The notes under the pieces: generated by a model | Database searches by the model: none | Told to the model about the DNA's origin: nothing | Seen by the model: only the letters and a program-made list of their open reading frames with translations | Assembly (NCBI GenBank): GCA_044464225.1 | Contig: JBIQLN010000005.1 | Location: forward strand, 96,399 to 160,398 | DNA from: 66-474 sp044464225 | GTDB lineage: Bacteria > Pseudomonadota > Gammaproteobacteria > Xanthomonadales > Rhodanobacteraceae | DNA: 64,000 bases | Direction: 5' to 3' | Shown: positions 17,120-25,317 of the stretch, in pieces | Numbering within the stretch: the first letter of the stretch is position 1 | How the letters are laid out: each line of letters begins with the position of its first letter | Program-made: the position numbers and the translations under genes

Positions 17120-18031
17120 ATGATCAAGCAGCGCACGCTCAAAAACGTGATCCGCGCGACGGGCGTCGGTCTGCACACGGGCGAAAAGGTGTACATGACC
17201 CTCCGCCCTGCGGCGGTCAACACCGGCATCGTGTTCCGTCGCACCGACCTTCCCGAACCGGTCAGTATTCCGTCGCGTTGCGAATACGTCGGCGACACGC
17301 GTCTTTCCAGCACGCTCATCAAGGACGACGTGCGCGTGGGTACGGTCGAGCACCTGCTGTCCGCGATGGCCGGTCTCGGCATCGACAACGCCTATGTGGA
17401 CCTGTCCGCGCCGGAAGTGCCGATCATGGACGGCAGCGCGGGTCCGTTCGTGTTCCTGCTGCAGTCGGCAGGCATCGAGGAACAGTCCGCGCCCAAGCGT
17501 TTCATCCGCATCAAGAAGCCGGTGAAGGTCGAGGAAGGCGACAAGTGGGCGCGTTTCGAGCCGTTCGACGGGTTCAAGGTCGGCTTCTCGATCGAGTTCC
17601 AGCACCCGATCTTTTCGCGCCGTGCTTCCAAGGCCGAGATCGATTTCTCGACGACCTCGTTCGTGAAGGAGGTCAGCCGCGCGCGCACCTTCGGTTTCAT
17701 GCGCGACATCGAGATGCTGCGCGAGAAGAACCTGGCGCTCGGCGGCTCGATGGACAACGCCATCGTGCTGGACGACTACCGGGTGTTGAACGAGGATGGC
17801 CTGCGTTACGAGGACGAATTCGTCAAGCACAAGATCCTCGACGCCATCGGAGACCTGTATTTGCTGGGCCACAGCCTGATCGGCGCGTTCTACGGCCACA
17901 AGTCCGGACACCAGTTGAACAACCAGTTGCTGCGTGCCCTGCTGGCTGACAAGTCGGCGTGGGAAGAAGTCACTTTCGACGATCCGGCCCTCGCGCCCAT
18001 CTCCTACGCGCACCCCGCCCAGGCGGTGTAG
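17120..18031 (+). CDS. lpxC: UDP-3-O-acyl-GlcNAc deacetylase LpxC
   Basis: Zinc amidase for the committed step of lipid A synthesis, 303 aa, the standard length. The N-terminus IKQRTLKNVIRATGVGLHTG is typical. Zinc ligands map to H78 (VEHLLSAM), H237 and D241 (HKILDAIGD), and GHKSGH supplies the general acid-base His region. The product level is known in enterics to be controlled by FtsH proteolysis; here only the position downstream of ftsZ and a separate leader are visible. Confidence 0.98.
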   Translation: MIKQRTLKNVIRATGVGLHTGEKVYMTLRPAAVNTGIVFRRTDLPEPVSIPSRCEYVGDTRLSSTLIKDDVRVGTVEHLLSAMAGLGIDNAYVDLSAPEVPIMDGSAGPFVFLLQSAGIEEQSAPKRFIRIKKPVKVEEGDKWARFEPFDGFKVGFSIEFQHPIFSRRASKAEIDFSTTSFVKEVSRARTFGFMRDIEMLREKNLALGGSMDNAIVLDDYRVLNEDGLRYEDEFVKHKILDAIGDLYLLGHSLIGAFYGHKSGHQLNNQLLRALLADKSAWEEVTFDDPALAPISYAHPAQAV

Positions 18032-18406
18032 GTTGTCGTCCCCTTCCTGATCGCTGCTCCGTTGCAGCGATCGCGGGCGAGCCACGCCCCTTCAGGCATG
18101 GAACCCGTTGCGCTCCCGCCGTGGTCAGGCTGCGAGCCGCCGCATTCCGGCGGATGGCCGGCACTCCTGTCCCCGCGATGCTGCCTTCCCGCGACTCCTC
18201 GCGTCCGGCCGGATGTATTCGAGACATCGTCACCCAGCAGGTGGGGGGCGGCTTGCCGCAGCCGCGTAGCTCCGCTCACGAGCGCACCGGTTGCTGCGGA
18301 TTCACGTTTTGTGACTTTTTTCTGACATCCGGTCGTTCGCACCGCTTCGCCTGTGATATAAGTTTGCCTTCCGCCGCGACGGACAGGGGGCGGAAGGCCT
18401 GCGCGG
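18032..18406. other. lpxC-DUF721 convergent intergenic region
   Basis: About 375 bp between convergent genes. No convincing coding frame. It contains a 10-bp hairpin at 18366-18398 and an AT-rich patch (18307-18365) including a run of six T at 18315. Otherwise I see nothing I can name. Confidence 0.5.
18366..18398 (-). terminator. Hairpin downstream of the DUF721 gene
   Basis: GCCTTCCGCC (18366-18375) pairs perfectly with GGCGGAAGGC (18389-18398) around a 13-nt loop, 9 bp beyond the DUF721 stop and between two convergent genes. There is no T-run on either side, so the terminator role is tentative. Confidence 0.4.
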
Positions 18407-18904
18407 TCACCCGGCGGGGGGACTTTCCGCCACGGCGGCAAGCTCCAGGAACAGCGCGCGCAGATCCGGGTCGGCGACGACCGATGCGGCGGCGCGGATG
18501 GTTTGCGCAGCCCGCGGCGTCAGCAACCGTGGGGCGGCGGAGCTGTCGACCGGTGCCCGCAGAGGCATCACCTTGGCCGTGACGGAACTCGCGGCCAGTC
18601 CCAGGGAATGCACCGCGGCAAGGATTCGCGACTGCTCCATGCGCACGCGTGTGGCCCAGGCGGACGATTCGACCAGCAGCAGGACGCGATCGTTGCGCAC
18701 GCCGGCGAAGCCGACGTGGTCGCGCAGCGGTGCTGGAAGCAGCGGAACAATGCGTTGGCTGGTGCGGTCAACTTCGCGTGCCCTTGCCGCAAGGTCGGCG
18801 ACCGGGGCGCATTGCGCAAGAGGCGTCGGACCGTGGGTGTCGCGAGGCGGCAGCGGTTTGACAGGAGACAAGACGAATGAAAACCCAGACGGTTCGTTCA
18901 ACAT
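18407..18904 (-). CDS. DUF721 (DciA-like) protein
   Basis: 165 aa, or 167 if the ATG at 18910 is used. The segment REVDRTSQRIVPLLPAPLRDHV and the later VLLLVESSAWATRVRMEQSRIL match the DUF721 fold, in which the beta strand LLLVESSAWATRLR is the most conserved block. DUF721 proteins include DciA, the helicase operator that helps load DnaB in bacteria lacking DnaC or DnaI; position beside lpxC and secA is the usual gammaproteobacterial context. The C-terminus is Ala-rich. The start codon overlaps the start of the divergent M23 gene, so its promoter must lie inside that gene. Function in helicase loading is inferred. Confidence 0.8.
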   Translation of the reverse strand: MLNEPSGFSFVLSPVKPLPPRDTHGPTPLAQCAPVADLAARAREVDRTSQRIVPLLPAPLRDHVGFAGVRNDRVLLLVESSAWATRVRMEQSRILAAVHSLGLAASSVTAKVMPLRAPVDSSAAPRLLTPRAAQTIRAAASVVADPDLRALFLELAAVAESPPAG

Positions 18905-19835
18905 GGGCATGATACTGGTGGCGCGCTCGCGGCGGTGCGAGTGGTCCAACGCCCATTTCGACGAACGCCGGATCGCCAACCGCAGGTTGCGCTGGCGACT
19001 GACTTCGGCCTTGGTGGCATGTGCGGTCGTCACCGCCGCATTGGCAGTGTGGATCGCCAGCCCGAGCAGTCGTACGCTGGCGCAGATCGATTCGATGCGC
19101 CAGCAGATCGCGGCGCAAAAGTCCGAGTTGCAGCAGGTGCGTGAAAACGCCCAGCGCGACGTCCGACGCATGGCCATCAAGCTGGGGGAATTGCAGGCCG
19201 ATTCCGCGCGGCTCGACGCGTTGGGCCAGCGACTGGTGGTGGCGGGGAAGCTCGATCCGGCCGAATTCAATTTCAGCGAGGCGCCCGGTCTCGGCGGGCC
19301 CGAGACAGCGGTGCCGCCCACGCGCTCCTTGCCCTACGATCTTTCCGTCAGCATGGAACAACTGGGTCGTCGCTTCGATGCCCAGCAGACCCAGCTGGGC
19401 GTGCTGCAATCGTTGCTGACGGACCGCGAGGTCGCCGCCAACCTGATTCCCAGCGGCATGCCCGTCAAGAACGGCTACATCACGTCCCCGTACGGCGAGC
19501 GCATCGATCCGTTCACCGGCCGCGAGAGTTTCCACCCGGGCCTCGATATCGGGGTGCCCTGGGGCACGCGGGTCTACGCGGTGGCCGGCGGCGTGGTCAC
19601 CTATGCAGGCGTGCGGGACGGCTACGGCAAGGTGGTCGAGATCGACCACGGCGACGGTTACATGACCCGCTATGCCCACAACAGCAAGCTGCTGGCGCAC
19701 GTGGGCGAACACGTGCACGCGGGCGAGGTGATCTCCGACGCGGGCACCACCGGCCGGTCCACGGGTCCGCACGTGCATTTCGAGGTATGGCACGACGGAA
19801 AGCTGGTGAACCCGATTGCGTACGTGCGGCGTTGA
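18903..19835 (+). CDS. M23 family metallopeptidase (LytM/EnvC-like)
   Basis: 310 aa. A cytoplasmic 33-residue N-terminus and a membrane anchor (about 34-54) lead to a coiled coil (about 60-110), a linker, and a C-terminal LytM domain (from about 205). Zinc motifs are present: H in FHPGLDIGVPWGT (HxxxD) and HVHFEV (HxH), so unlike EnvC or NlpD it could be catalytically active on peptidoglycan. Starts ATG 18903 or 18909 both overlap the divergent DUF721 start. The gene sits between lpxC and secA as in other Xanthomonadales. Confidence 0.92.
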   Translation: MGMILVARSRRCEWSNAHFDERRIANRRLRWRLTSALVACAVVTAALAVWIASPSSRTLAQIDSMRQQIAAQKSELQQVRENAQRDVRRMAIKLGELQADSARLDALGQRLVVAGKLDPAEFNFSEAPGLGGPETAVPPTRSLPYDLSVSMEQLGRRFDAQQTQLGVLQSLLTDREVAANLIPSGMPVKNGYITSPYGERIDPFTGRESFHPGLDIGVPWGTRVYAVAGGVVTYAGVRDGYGKVVEIDHGDGYMTRYAHNSKLLAHVGEHVHAGEVISDAGTTGRSTGPHVHFEVWHDGKLVNPIAYVRR

Positions 19836-19917
19836 CGTGCGATCGTCGGTGATCGCTGCTTCGCCGAACGGCGCGGCAGCTGGATGCGCGGATCGTGGCG
19901 GGCCTCCGGAACGATCA

Positions 19918-19961
19918 TCCATGGCCTGACTTTCCACGACGGTCGCTTCGTGCGGGCCTTC
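19918..19961. repeat. Dispersed imperfect repeat, copy B
   Basis: About 44 bp here match 471-512 at all but about five positions plus one indel, including TCCATGGCCT, ACTTTC and GTCGCTTCG in the same order. Both copies are intergenic (here between the M23 gene and secA). Nature unknown; only two copies were found by eye. Confidence 0.6.
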
Positions 19962-20080
19962 CTGCTGCCCGTTTCCTTGAAATCCGCCGATTTTGTCGCC
20001 AACTCTAGGCGCGGCGGGCGTGTCCTTTTATGATGTCCGATTGAGTTTCGTCCGCAGCCCGGAATCGTGAATCCAGTCCG

Positions 20081-22849
20081 ATGCCCAATATCCTGACGAG
20101 TGTCTTCGGCAGCCGCAACGAGCGGGTGCTGAAGCAGCTTTCGAAAACCGTGGCGCGCATCAACGCGCTCGAACCCGAGCTGCAGAAGCTCGACGACGTC
20201 GCCCTGCGCGGCAAGACGGCCGAGTTCAAGCAGCGCATCGCCGCCGGCGAAAGCCTCGACAAGATCCTGCCGGAAGCCTTCGCGGTGGTCCGCGAGGCCA
20301 GCCGGCGCGTCATCGGCATGCGCCACTACGACGTGCAGATGATCGGCGGCATGGTGCTGCACCAAGGCAAGATCGCCGAGATGCGCACCGGCGAGGGCAA
20401 GACGCTGGTGGCAACCCTGCCGGTGTACCTGAACGCGCTCGAAGGCAAGGGCGTGCACGTCGTCACCGTCAACGACTATCTCGCCAAGCGCGACGCGGCA
20501 TGGATGGGCAAGGTCTACAACTTCCTCGACCTTACCGTGGGGGTGGTGTGGCCGGGCATGGAGATGTCCGACAAGGCCGAAGCGTACGCCGCCGACATCA
20601 CCTACGGCACCAACAACGAATTCGGTTTCGACTACCTGCGCGACAACATGGCGGTGGCCAAGGAACAGCGCTACCAGCGCGGCCTGCACTACGCGATCGT
20701 CGACGAGGTGGACTCGATCCTGATCGACGAGGCGCGCACGCCGCTGATCATCTCCGGCCCGGCCGAGGATTCGCCCGAGCTTTACATCCGCGTCAACCGC
20801 GTCGTGCCGCACATGACGCGCCAGGCCAAGGAACCGCTGCCCGGGGAGGCGCCGGAGCCGGGCGACTATTACGTCGACGAGAAGCAGAAGCAGGTGCACC
20901 TGTCCGAAGAGGGCATGGAACACGCCGAGCAACTGTTGCGCCAGGCCGGCATCCTGGACGGGGACTCCAGTCTCTACGACGCGCGCAATCTGGCGGTGGT
21001 GCATCACCTGAACCAGGCGCTGCGCGCGCACGCGTTGTACCAGCGCGACGTCGATTACATCGTGCGCGACGGCGAAATCATCATCGTCGACGAGTTCACC
21101 GGCCGCACGCTACCGGGTCGCCGCTGGTCGGAAGGCCTGCACCAGGCCGTCGAGGCCAAGGAAGGCGTGCCGATCCAGCGTGAAAACCAGACGATGGCCA
21201 CCATCACCTTCCAGAACCTGTTCCGCATGTACGACAAGTTGTCGGGCATGACCGGCACGGCGGATACGGAAGCCTACGAGTTCCAGCAGATCTACGGGCT
21301 GGAAGTGGTGGTGATCCCCACGCACAAGCCGATGATCCGCAAGGACAATGCCGATCTCGTTTTCCTGAAGCCCGAGGCCAAGTTCAACGCGGTGCTGGAA
21401 GACGTGCGCCAGTGCCACGAACGTGGCCAGCCGGTGCTGGTCGGCACGGCCTCCATCGAGGTGTCGGAGCTGGTCTCGGGTTTGTTGAAGAAGGCCGGCA
21501 TCCCGCATGAAGTCCTGAACGCCAAGCAGCACGCACGCGAGGCCAAGATCGTCGAACAGGCCGGCCTGCCGGGCGCCGTCACCATCGCCACCAACATGGC
21601 CGGTCGTGGCACCGACATCGTGCTGGGCGGCAGCCTCGACGCCGCGCTGGCCGAACTTCCCGCCGATGCCACCGAAGCCGACAAGGAACGCGTCAAGGCG
21701 GAATGGAGAAACCGCCACGAGCAGGTGCTGGAAGCGGGCGGCCTGCACATCGTCGGCACCGAGCGCCACGAATCGCGGCGCGTCGACAACCAGTTGCGCG
21801 GCCGTTCCGGGCGCCAGGGCGACCCCGGTTCCTCGCGTTTCTACCTGTCGCTGCAAGACAACTTGATGCGCATCTTCGGCGGCGAAGGCCTGGTGCGCTG
21901 GATGCAGCGCTTCGGCATGAAGGAAGACGACGCGCTGGAAGACCGCCTCGTCAGCCGGCAGATCGAAAAGGCCCAGCGCAAGGTCGAGCAGCACAACTTC
22001 GACATCCGCAAGCAGTTGCTGGAGTTCGACGACACCGCCAACGACCAGCGCAAGGTCATCTACAAACAGCGCCTGGAACTGCTGGAATCCGAGGACGTCG
22101 CCGAAACCGTGGCGGACATCCGCCATGCGGTGTTCGAGTCGCTGGTCCAGCAATACGTGCCACGCGACACGGTGGACGAGCAATGGGATCTCGCGGGCCT
22201 CCAGACCGCACTGGAATCCGACTTCGGGATGAAGCTCGACCTGAAGCATTGGCTGGAGAGCCACGAGGAAGCCGATTCGGAAACCATCGAGCGTTACGTC
22301 GTGGAATCGGCCGACACCATGTTCGCCGCCAAGGAACAGCAGGTCGGCGCCGAAGTGATGCGTTCGCTTGAAAAACACGTGATGCTGACGGTGGTCGATG
22401 GTGCGTGGAAGGACCACCTGGCGAACATGGATTACCTGCGCCAGGGGATCTATCTGCGAAGCTACGCCCAGGTCGATCCCAAGAAGGAATACAAGCGCGA
22501 GGCGTTCCGCCTGTTCGAGGACATGCTGGAACGGATCAAGCGCGAGCTCACCCAGACGCTGGCGCGCGTCCGCATCCGCACCGAGGAAGAAGTCGCGGCG
22601 ATGGAAGCCGAGCAGCGCCGCATCGCCGCGGCCCGTGCGATGGAATTCCAGCACGCGCAAACCGGCGGCTTCGATGCGCCTCCGCCCGGCGCGGAAACGG
22701 GCGCAGGACACGCGCAAGCCCTGGAAGGCGCGGCGGGCACGGCCACTGCGGCCCCCGTGGTGCGCGCAGGCCCCAAGGTCGGTCGCAATGATCCCTGCCC
22801 CTGCGGCTCAGGCAAGAAGTACAAACACTGCCACGGGGCGCTCAGCTGA
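20081..22849 (+). CDS. secA: Preprotein translocase ATPase SecA
   Basis: Motor of the Sec pathway, 922 aa, binding SecYEG and driving unfolded preproteins across the inner membrane. Walker A MRTGEGKT has its Lys at residue 107; DEVDSILIDEARTPLIISG is the DEAD-like Walker B region, followed by the preprotein cross-linking, scaffold and wing domains. The C-terminus has the zinc motif CPCGSGKKYKHC that binds SecB and ribosomes. The ribosome site is weak. A strong hairpin follows the stop. Confidence 0.98.
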   Translation: MPNILTSVFGSRNERVLKQLSKTVARINALEPELQKLDDVALRGKTAEFKQRIAAGESLDKILPEAFAVVREASRRVIGMRHYDVQMIGGMVLHQGKIAEMRTGEGKTLVATLPVYLNALEGKGVHVVTVNDYLAKRDAAWMGKVYNFLDLTVGVVWPGMEMSDKAEAYAADITYGTNNEFGFDYLRDNMAVAKEQRYQRGLHYAIVDEVDSILIDEARTPLIISGPAEDSPELYIRVNRVVPHMTRQAKEPLPGEAPEPGDYYVDEKQKQVHLSEEGMEHAEQLLRQAGILDGDSSLYDARNLAVVHHLNQALRAHALYQRDVDYIVRDGEIIIVDEFTGRTLPGRRWSEGLHQAVEAKEGVPIQRENQTMATITFQNLFRMYDKLSGMTGTADTEAYEFQQIYGLEVVVIPTHKPMIRKDNADLVFLKPEAKFNAVLEDVRQCHERGQPVLVGTASIEVSELVSGLLKKAGIPHEVLNAKQHAREAKIVEQAGLPGAVTIATNMAGRGTDIVLGGSLDAALAELPADATEADKERVKAEWRNRHEQVLEAGGLHIVGTERHESRRVDNQLRGRSGRQGDPGSSRFYLSLQDNLMRIFGGEGLVRWMQRFGMKEDDALEDRLVSRQIEKAQRKVEQHNFDIRKQLLEFDDTANDQRKVIYKQRLELLESEDVAETVADIRHAVFESLVQQYVPRDTVDEQWDLAGLQTALESDFGMKLDLKHWLESHEEADSETIERYVVESADTMFAAKEQQVGAEVMRSLEKHVMLTVVDGAWKDHLANMDYLRQGIYLRSYAQVDPKKEYKREAFRLFEDMLERIKRELTQTLARVRIRTEEEVAAMEAEQRRIAAARAMEFQHAQTGGFDAPPPGAETGAGHAQALEGAAGTATAAPVVRAGPKVGRNDPCPCGSGKKYKHCHGALS

Positions 22850-22854
22850 TCCGC

Positions 22855-22890
22855 ACCTTTCCCCCGCTCGGGTGAGCGGTGGGGAAAGGT
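22855..22890 (+). terminator. Hairpin terminator after secA
   Basis: ACCTTTCCCC-CGCTC pairs with GAGCG-GT-GGGGAAAGGT (15 bp with a 2-nt bulge, 4-nt loop), 6 bp past the secA stop. Few T residues follow. Position and stability support a terminator. Confidence 0.65.
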
Positions 22891-23106
22891 CGGACAGGAT
22901 GTTCGCGCGAACCGTACTGATCGAGGGGAATTCGCCATTCCGGGCGCCGCGCAGCGGCGATCCCGAACCGGATGGCTTTCCAGGTTCGTCCGGGAGAGGG
23001 TGTCGCACCGCTGCATGGGTGCAGGCGAAGGCCGCAAGCACCGGCTAGCCTGGCCTGCCCTCTTGATGGCGACGTGCCGGTCGCCGGATACCCGCGTGAC
23101 TGTTTC

Positions 23107-23706
23107 TCAGGCGGCGATCGCCGCGCGGCGGGTATCCACCAGTTCGATCCAGTCGGAAAATGCGTACAGGAAGCCACGCAACGATCCCGATGTACCGGCG
23201 TCGCGCAGGGCTCCATCGTCGTCGAACACCTGCTCCGCGTCGCGAACGAACAACATGGGGGCGGGCATGACCTGCGCTTCGGTTGCGGTGAGGGTTTGCC
23301 TCAACGCGGCTTGTGCGAGCCGAGTACCCCAGCGGCCGCTCGATGCACCCAGGATCGCGACCGGCTTGCCGATCAGGATTTCTTCCGGCAGTGGCCGCGA
23401 CAGCCAGTCGAGGGCGTTTTTCAACACGCCGGGGATCGACTGGTTGTACTCCGGTGTCGCAACCAACAGCCCACCCGCGCCGGCCACGGCTTCGCGCAGA
23501 CGTGCAACGCCGGCGTGCATCGGATTTCCCGATTCCATGTCTTCATTGAACAACGGCACTTGCGGGAGACCATCGAACAGTTCCACGCGCAAGCCGGGCG
23601 GCGCATGATGGATACACGCCTCCAGCAGTTTGCGGTTGTAACTGCCGCCACGCAGGCTGCCGGGCAGGGCGAGGATTCGACGCTCGCGGGATCGTTGCGG
23701 GTTCAT
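23107..23706 (-). CDS. NADPH-dependent FMN reductase (ChrR/YieF-like)
   Basis: 199 aa flavodoxin-fold oxidoreductase. The FMN phosphate loop is GSLRGGSYNRKLLEA near residue 16 and TPEYNQSIPGVLKNALDWLSRP (about 83-104) is the second flavin-binding block, both typical of soluble quinone, azo or chromate reductases. It ends with a variable helix. It is followed upstream on the same strand by the LysE gene (24 bp gap), so the two may be co-transcribed. The physiological substrate cannot be told from sequence; quinone reduction as oxidative-stress defence is the usual role. Confidence 0.88.
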   Translation of the reverse strand: MNPQRSRERRILALPGSLRGGSYNRKLLEACIHHAPPGLRVELFDGLPQVPLFNEDMESGNPMHAGVARLREAVAGAGGLLVATPEYNQSIPGVLKNALDWLSRPLPEEILIGKPVAILGASSGRWGTRLAQAALRQTLTATEAQVMPAPMLFVRDAEQVFDDDGALRDAGTSGSLRGFLYAFSDWIELVDTRRAAIAA

Positions 23707-23730
23707 GTGGAAACCTCCTTCCAGTCGGGA

Positions 23731-24312
23731 TCAGGCAAACAACATCAACGCGGCAATGATCAGTAGTGCGCCCATGGCGCGGTCGGTCCAGTGACGCACC
23801 ACTGGCCGGGTCATGTGCGGGGCCAGGACACCGCCCAGTCCAGCCCACAGCAGCAGGCATGCCGCGGGGATGCATATGAAAAGCGGGGCCAGGCGCATGA
23901 AGGCGTGTGTCGCGTCGGCGGCAGGCAATGCGGCCACGACCGTGAGCACCATGGTCCAGCCCTTGGGATTGAGGAACTGGAAAACGAACAGCCCCGCAAG
24001 TCCGTTCGGGGCCGCCATCGGGTCCACCTCGCGGTCCGCCGCCGCAATCATCCGGGTGCCCGACAAGCCCAGGTACAGCGCGCCGCCAACTTCGACAGCG
24101 ACGCGCAGCCACGGCCACATGGAAAAAACCCTGCCAACACCTGCCGCCACCACCACCAGCAATGCAAGGCCGCCCGCCACCACGCCTGCGACGGCGGGGC
24201 ATGCAGCAATCCAGCCGTTGCGTGCGGCAGCGCGCATCACCACCAGGTTGTTGGGACCCGGGGTGATCGCGGCGATCAGAAGAAACAGGCTGGTGGGTAA
24301 CAACGATGTCAT
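23731..24312 (-). CDS. LysE/RhtB family exporter
   Basis: 193 aa inner-membrane protein with about six hydrophobic segments. The family signature ITPGPNNLVVMRAAARNG is at the start and QFLNPKGWTMVL near residue 115. I chose the ATG at 24312 (MTSLLPTSLFLL) because the longer frame adds a polar leader unlike the family. LysE-type carriers export amino acids or related small metabolites. The divergent LysR gene 83 bp away probably regulates it. Confidence 0.88.
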   Translation of the reverse strand: MTSLLPTSLFLLIAAITPGPNNLVVMRAAARNGWIAACPAVAGVVAGGLALLVVVAAGVGRVFSMWPWLRVAVEVGGALYLGLSGTRMIAAADREVDPMAAPNGLAGLFVFQFLNPKGWTMVLTVVAALPAADATHAFMRLAPLFICIPAACLLLWAGLGGVLAPHMTRPVVRHWTDRAMGALLIIAALMLFA

Positions 24313-24377
24313 CGGCGATCCATTCCTCGTGTGGCACGAAATGGTCACGCCTCCGGATGGACCGTGCACAACCACTT

Positions 24378-24396
24378 TGGTCTAATATCGAGACCA
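24378..24396 (+). promoter_or_regulatory. Inverted repeat, likely LysR-type operator
   Basis: TGGTCT (24378-24383) and AGACCA (24391-24396) form a perfect dyad; T24381 to A24393 gives the T-N11-A pattern of LysR binding sites. It overlaps the LysR start codon between the divergent LysE and LysR genes, suggesting autorepression. Binding is inferred. Confidence 0.6.
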
Positions 24397-25295
24397 TGAA
24401 GGACCTGCCATTGAATGCCCTACGCGTATTCGCGCTGGCCTGCACGCAGGGCGGCGTGCGGGCGGCCGGGCGCGAATTGGGCATCGCGCATTCATCGGTG
24501 AGCCGGCATCTGGCCGAGCTGGAAGCATGGCTGGGTGTGCCGTTGGCGCGCGAAAAGGCAGCAGGTCGTCGCGGGTGGACTCCGACGCCCCAAGGTGAGG
24601 CGCTGGGCAAGGCCGTGCTGGCCGGGCTGCTGGACATCGAGGCTGCGACACGCGCGATTCGGGAGACACGCTCGCCGTTCGCGGTCACCATCTCCGCGGC
24701 GCCGTCATTCGCCGCACGCTGGCTGTTGCCTCGACTTCCCGCGCTGGAACGTGCGTACCCGCGAATCGAGCTGTCCGTACTGGTGAATCAGCATGCCGAG
24801 GATCTGCGTGCCGGGGGTATCGACCTCGCGGTGCGGATGGGCGCAGGGCCGTGGCCGGGCGTGCATGGCGAAGCATTGATGGATGATGCGTTGTACCCGG
24901 TGATGAGCCCTGGGCTTTGGGAGAAGGCGGGGCATCCTTCGCGTCCGCAGGCATTGTCGTCGATGCGCCTGCTGCACGACCGCGATCCACATGCGGGTTG
25001 GGAGCGCTGGCGCGGGCGATTCGGCCCGGCATCGTTGAACCTGCAGCGCGGCCCGCGGTTTGCCTCATCGGATTTGCTGTTGCGAGCGGCCGCGCAGGGG
25101 CAGGGCGTCGCACTGGCGCGCCACCGCCTGGCGGTCGAGGATGTGGCCGCGGGTCTCCTGGTCCGGCCGTTCGGCGACCGCGAGGTGAGGATCGAAAACG
25201 CCTACTGGATCGTCTGTCCGGAGCGGGCGCCCCGCCATGCGGTGGCGGCGGTCATTGCATGGCTGAAGGATGAGGCCGGGCGCGGTTCGCCGTAA
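24396..25295 (+). CDS. LysR-type transcriptional regulator (GcvA-like)
   Basis: 299 aa. The N-terminal winged helix (residues 1-62) reads LPLNALRVFALACTQGGVRAAGRELGIAHSSVSRHLAELEAWLG, typical of GcvA-like members. The C-terminal periplasmic-binding-like effector domain begins near residue 88 and contains GGIDLAVRMGAGPWPG. The gene is divergent from the LysE exporter, so that exporter is its likely target; the effector is unknown. A dyad overlaps its start codon. The 22-bp gap to the convergent pilR leaves no room for a terminator of its own. Confidence 0.92.
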   Translation: MKDLPLNALRVFALACTQGGVRAAGRELGIAHSSVSRHLAELEAWLGVPLAREKAAGRRGWTPTPQGEALGKAVLAGLLDIEAATRAIRETRSPFAVTISAAPSFAARWLLPRLPALERAYPRIELSVLVNQHAEDLRAGGIDLAVRMGAGPWPGVHGEALMDDALYPVMSPGLWEKAGHPSRPQALSSMRLLHDRDPHAGWERWRGRFGPASLNLQRGPRFASSDLLLRAAAQGQGVALARHRLAVEDVAAGLLVRPFGDREVRIENAYWIVCPERAPRHAVAAVIAWLKDEAGRGSP

Positions 25296-25317
25296 GCCTG
25301 GTTCGCGCCATGCGCCC

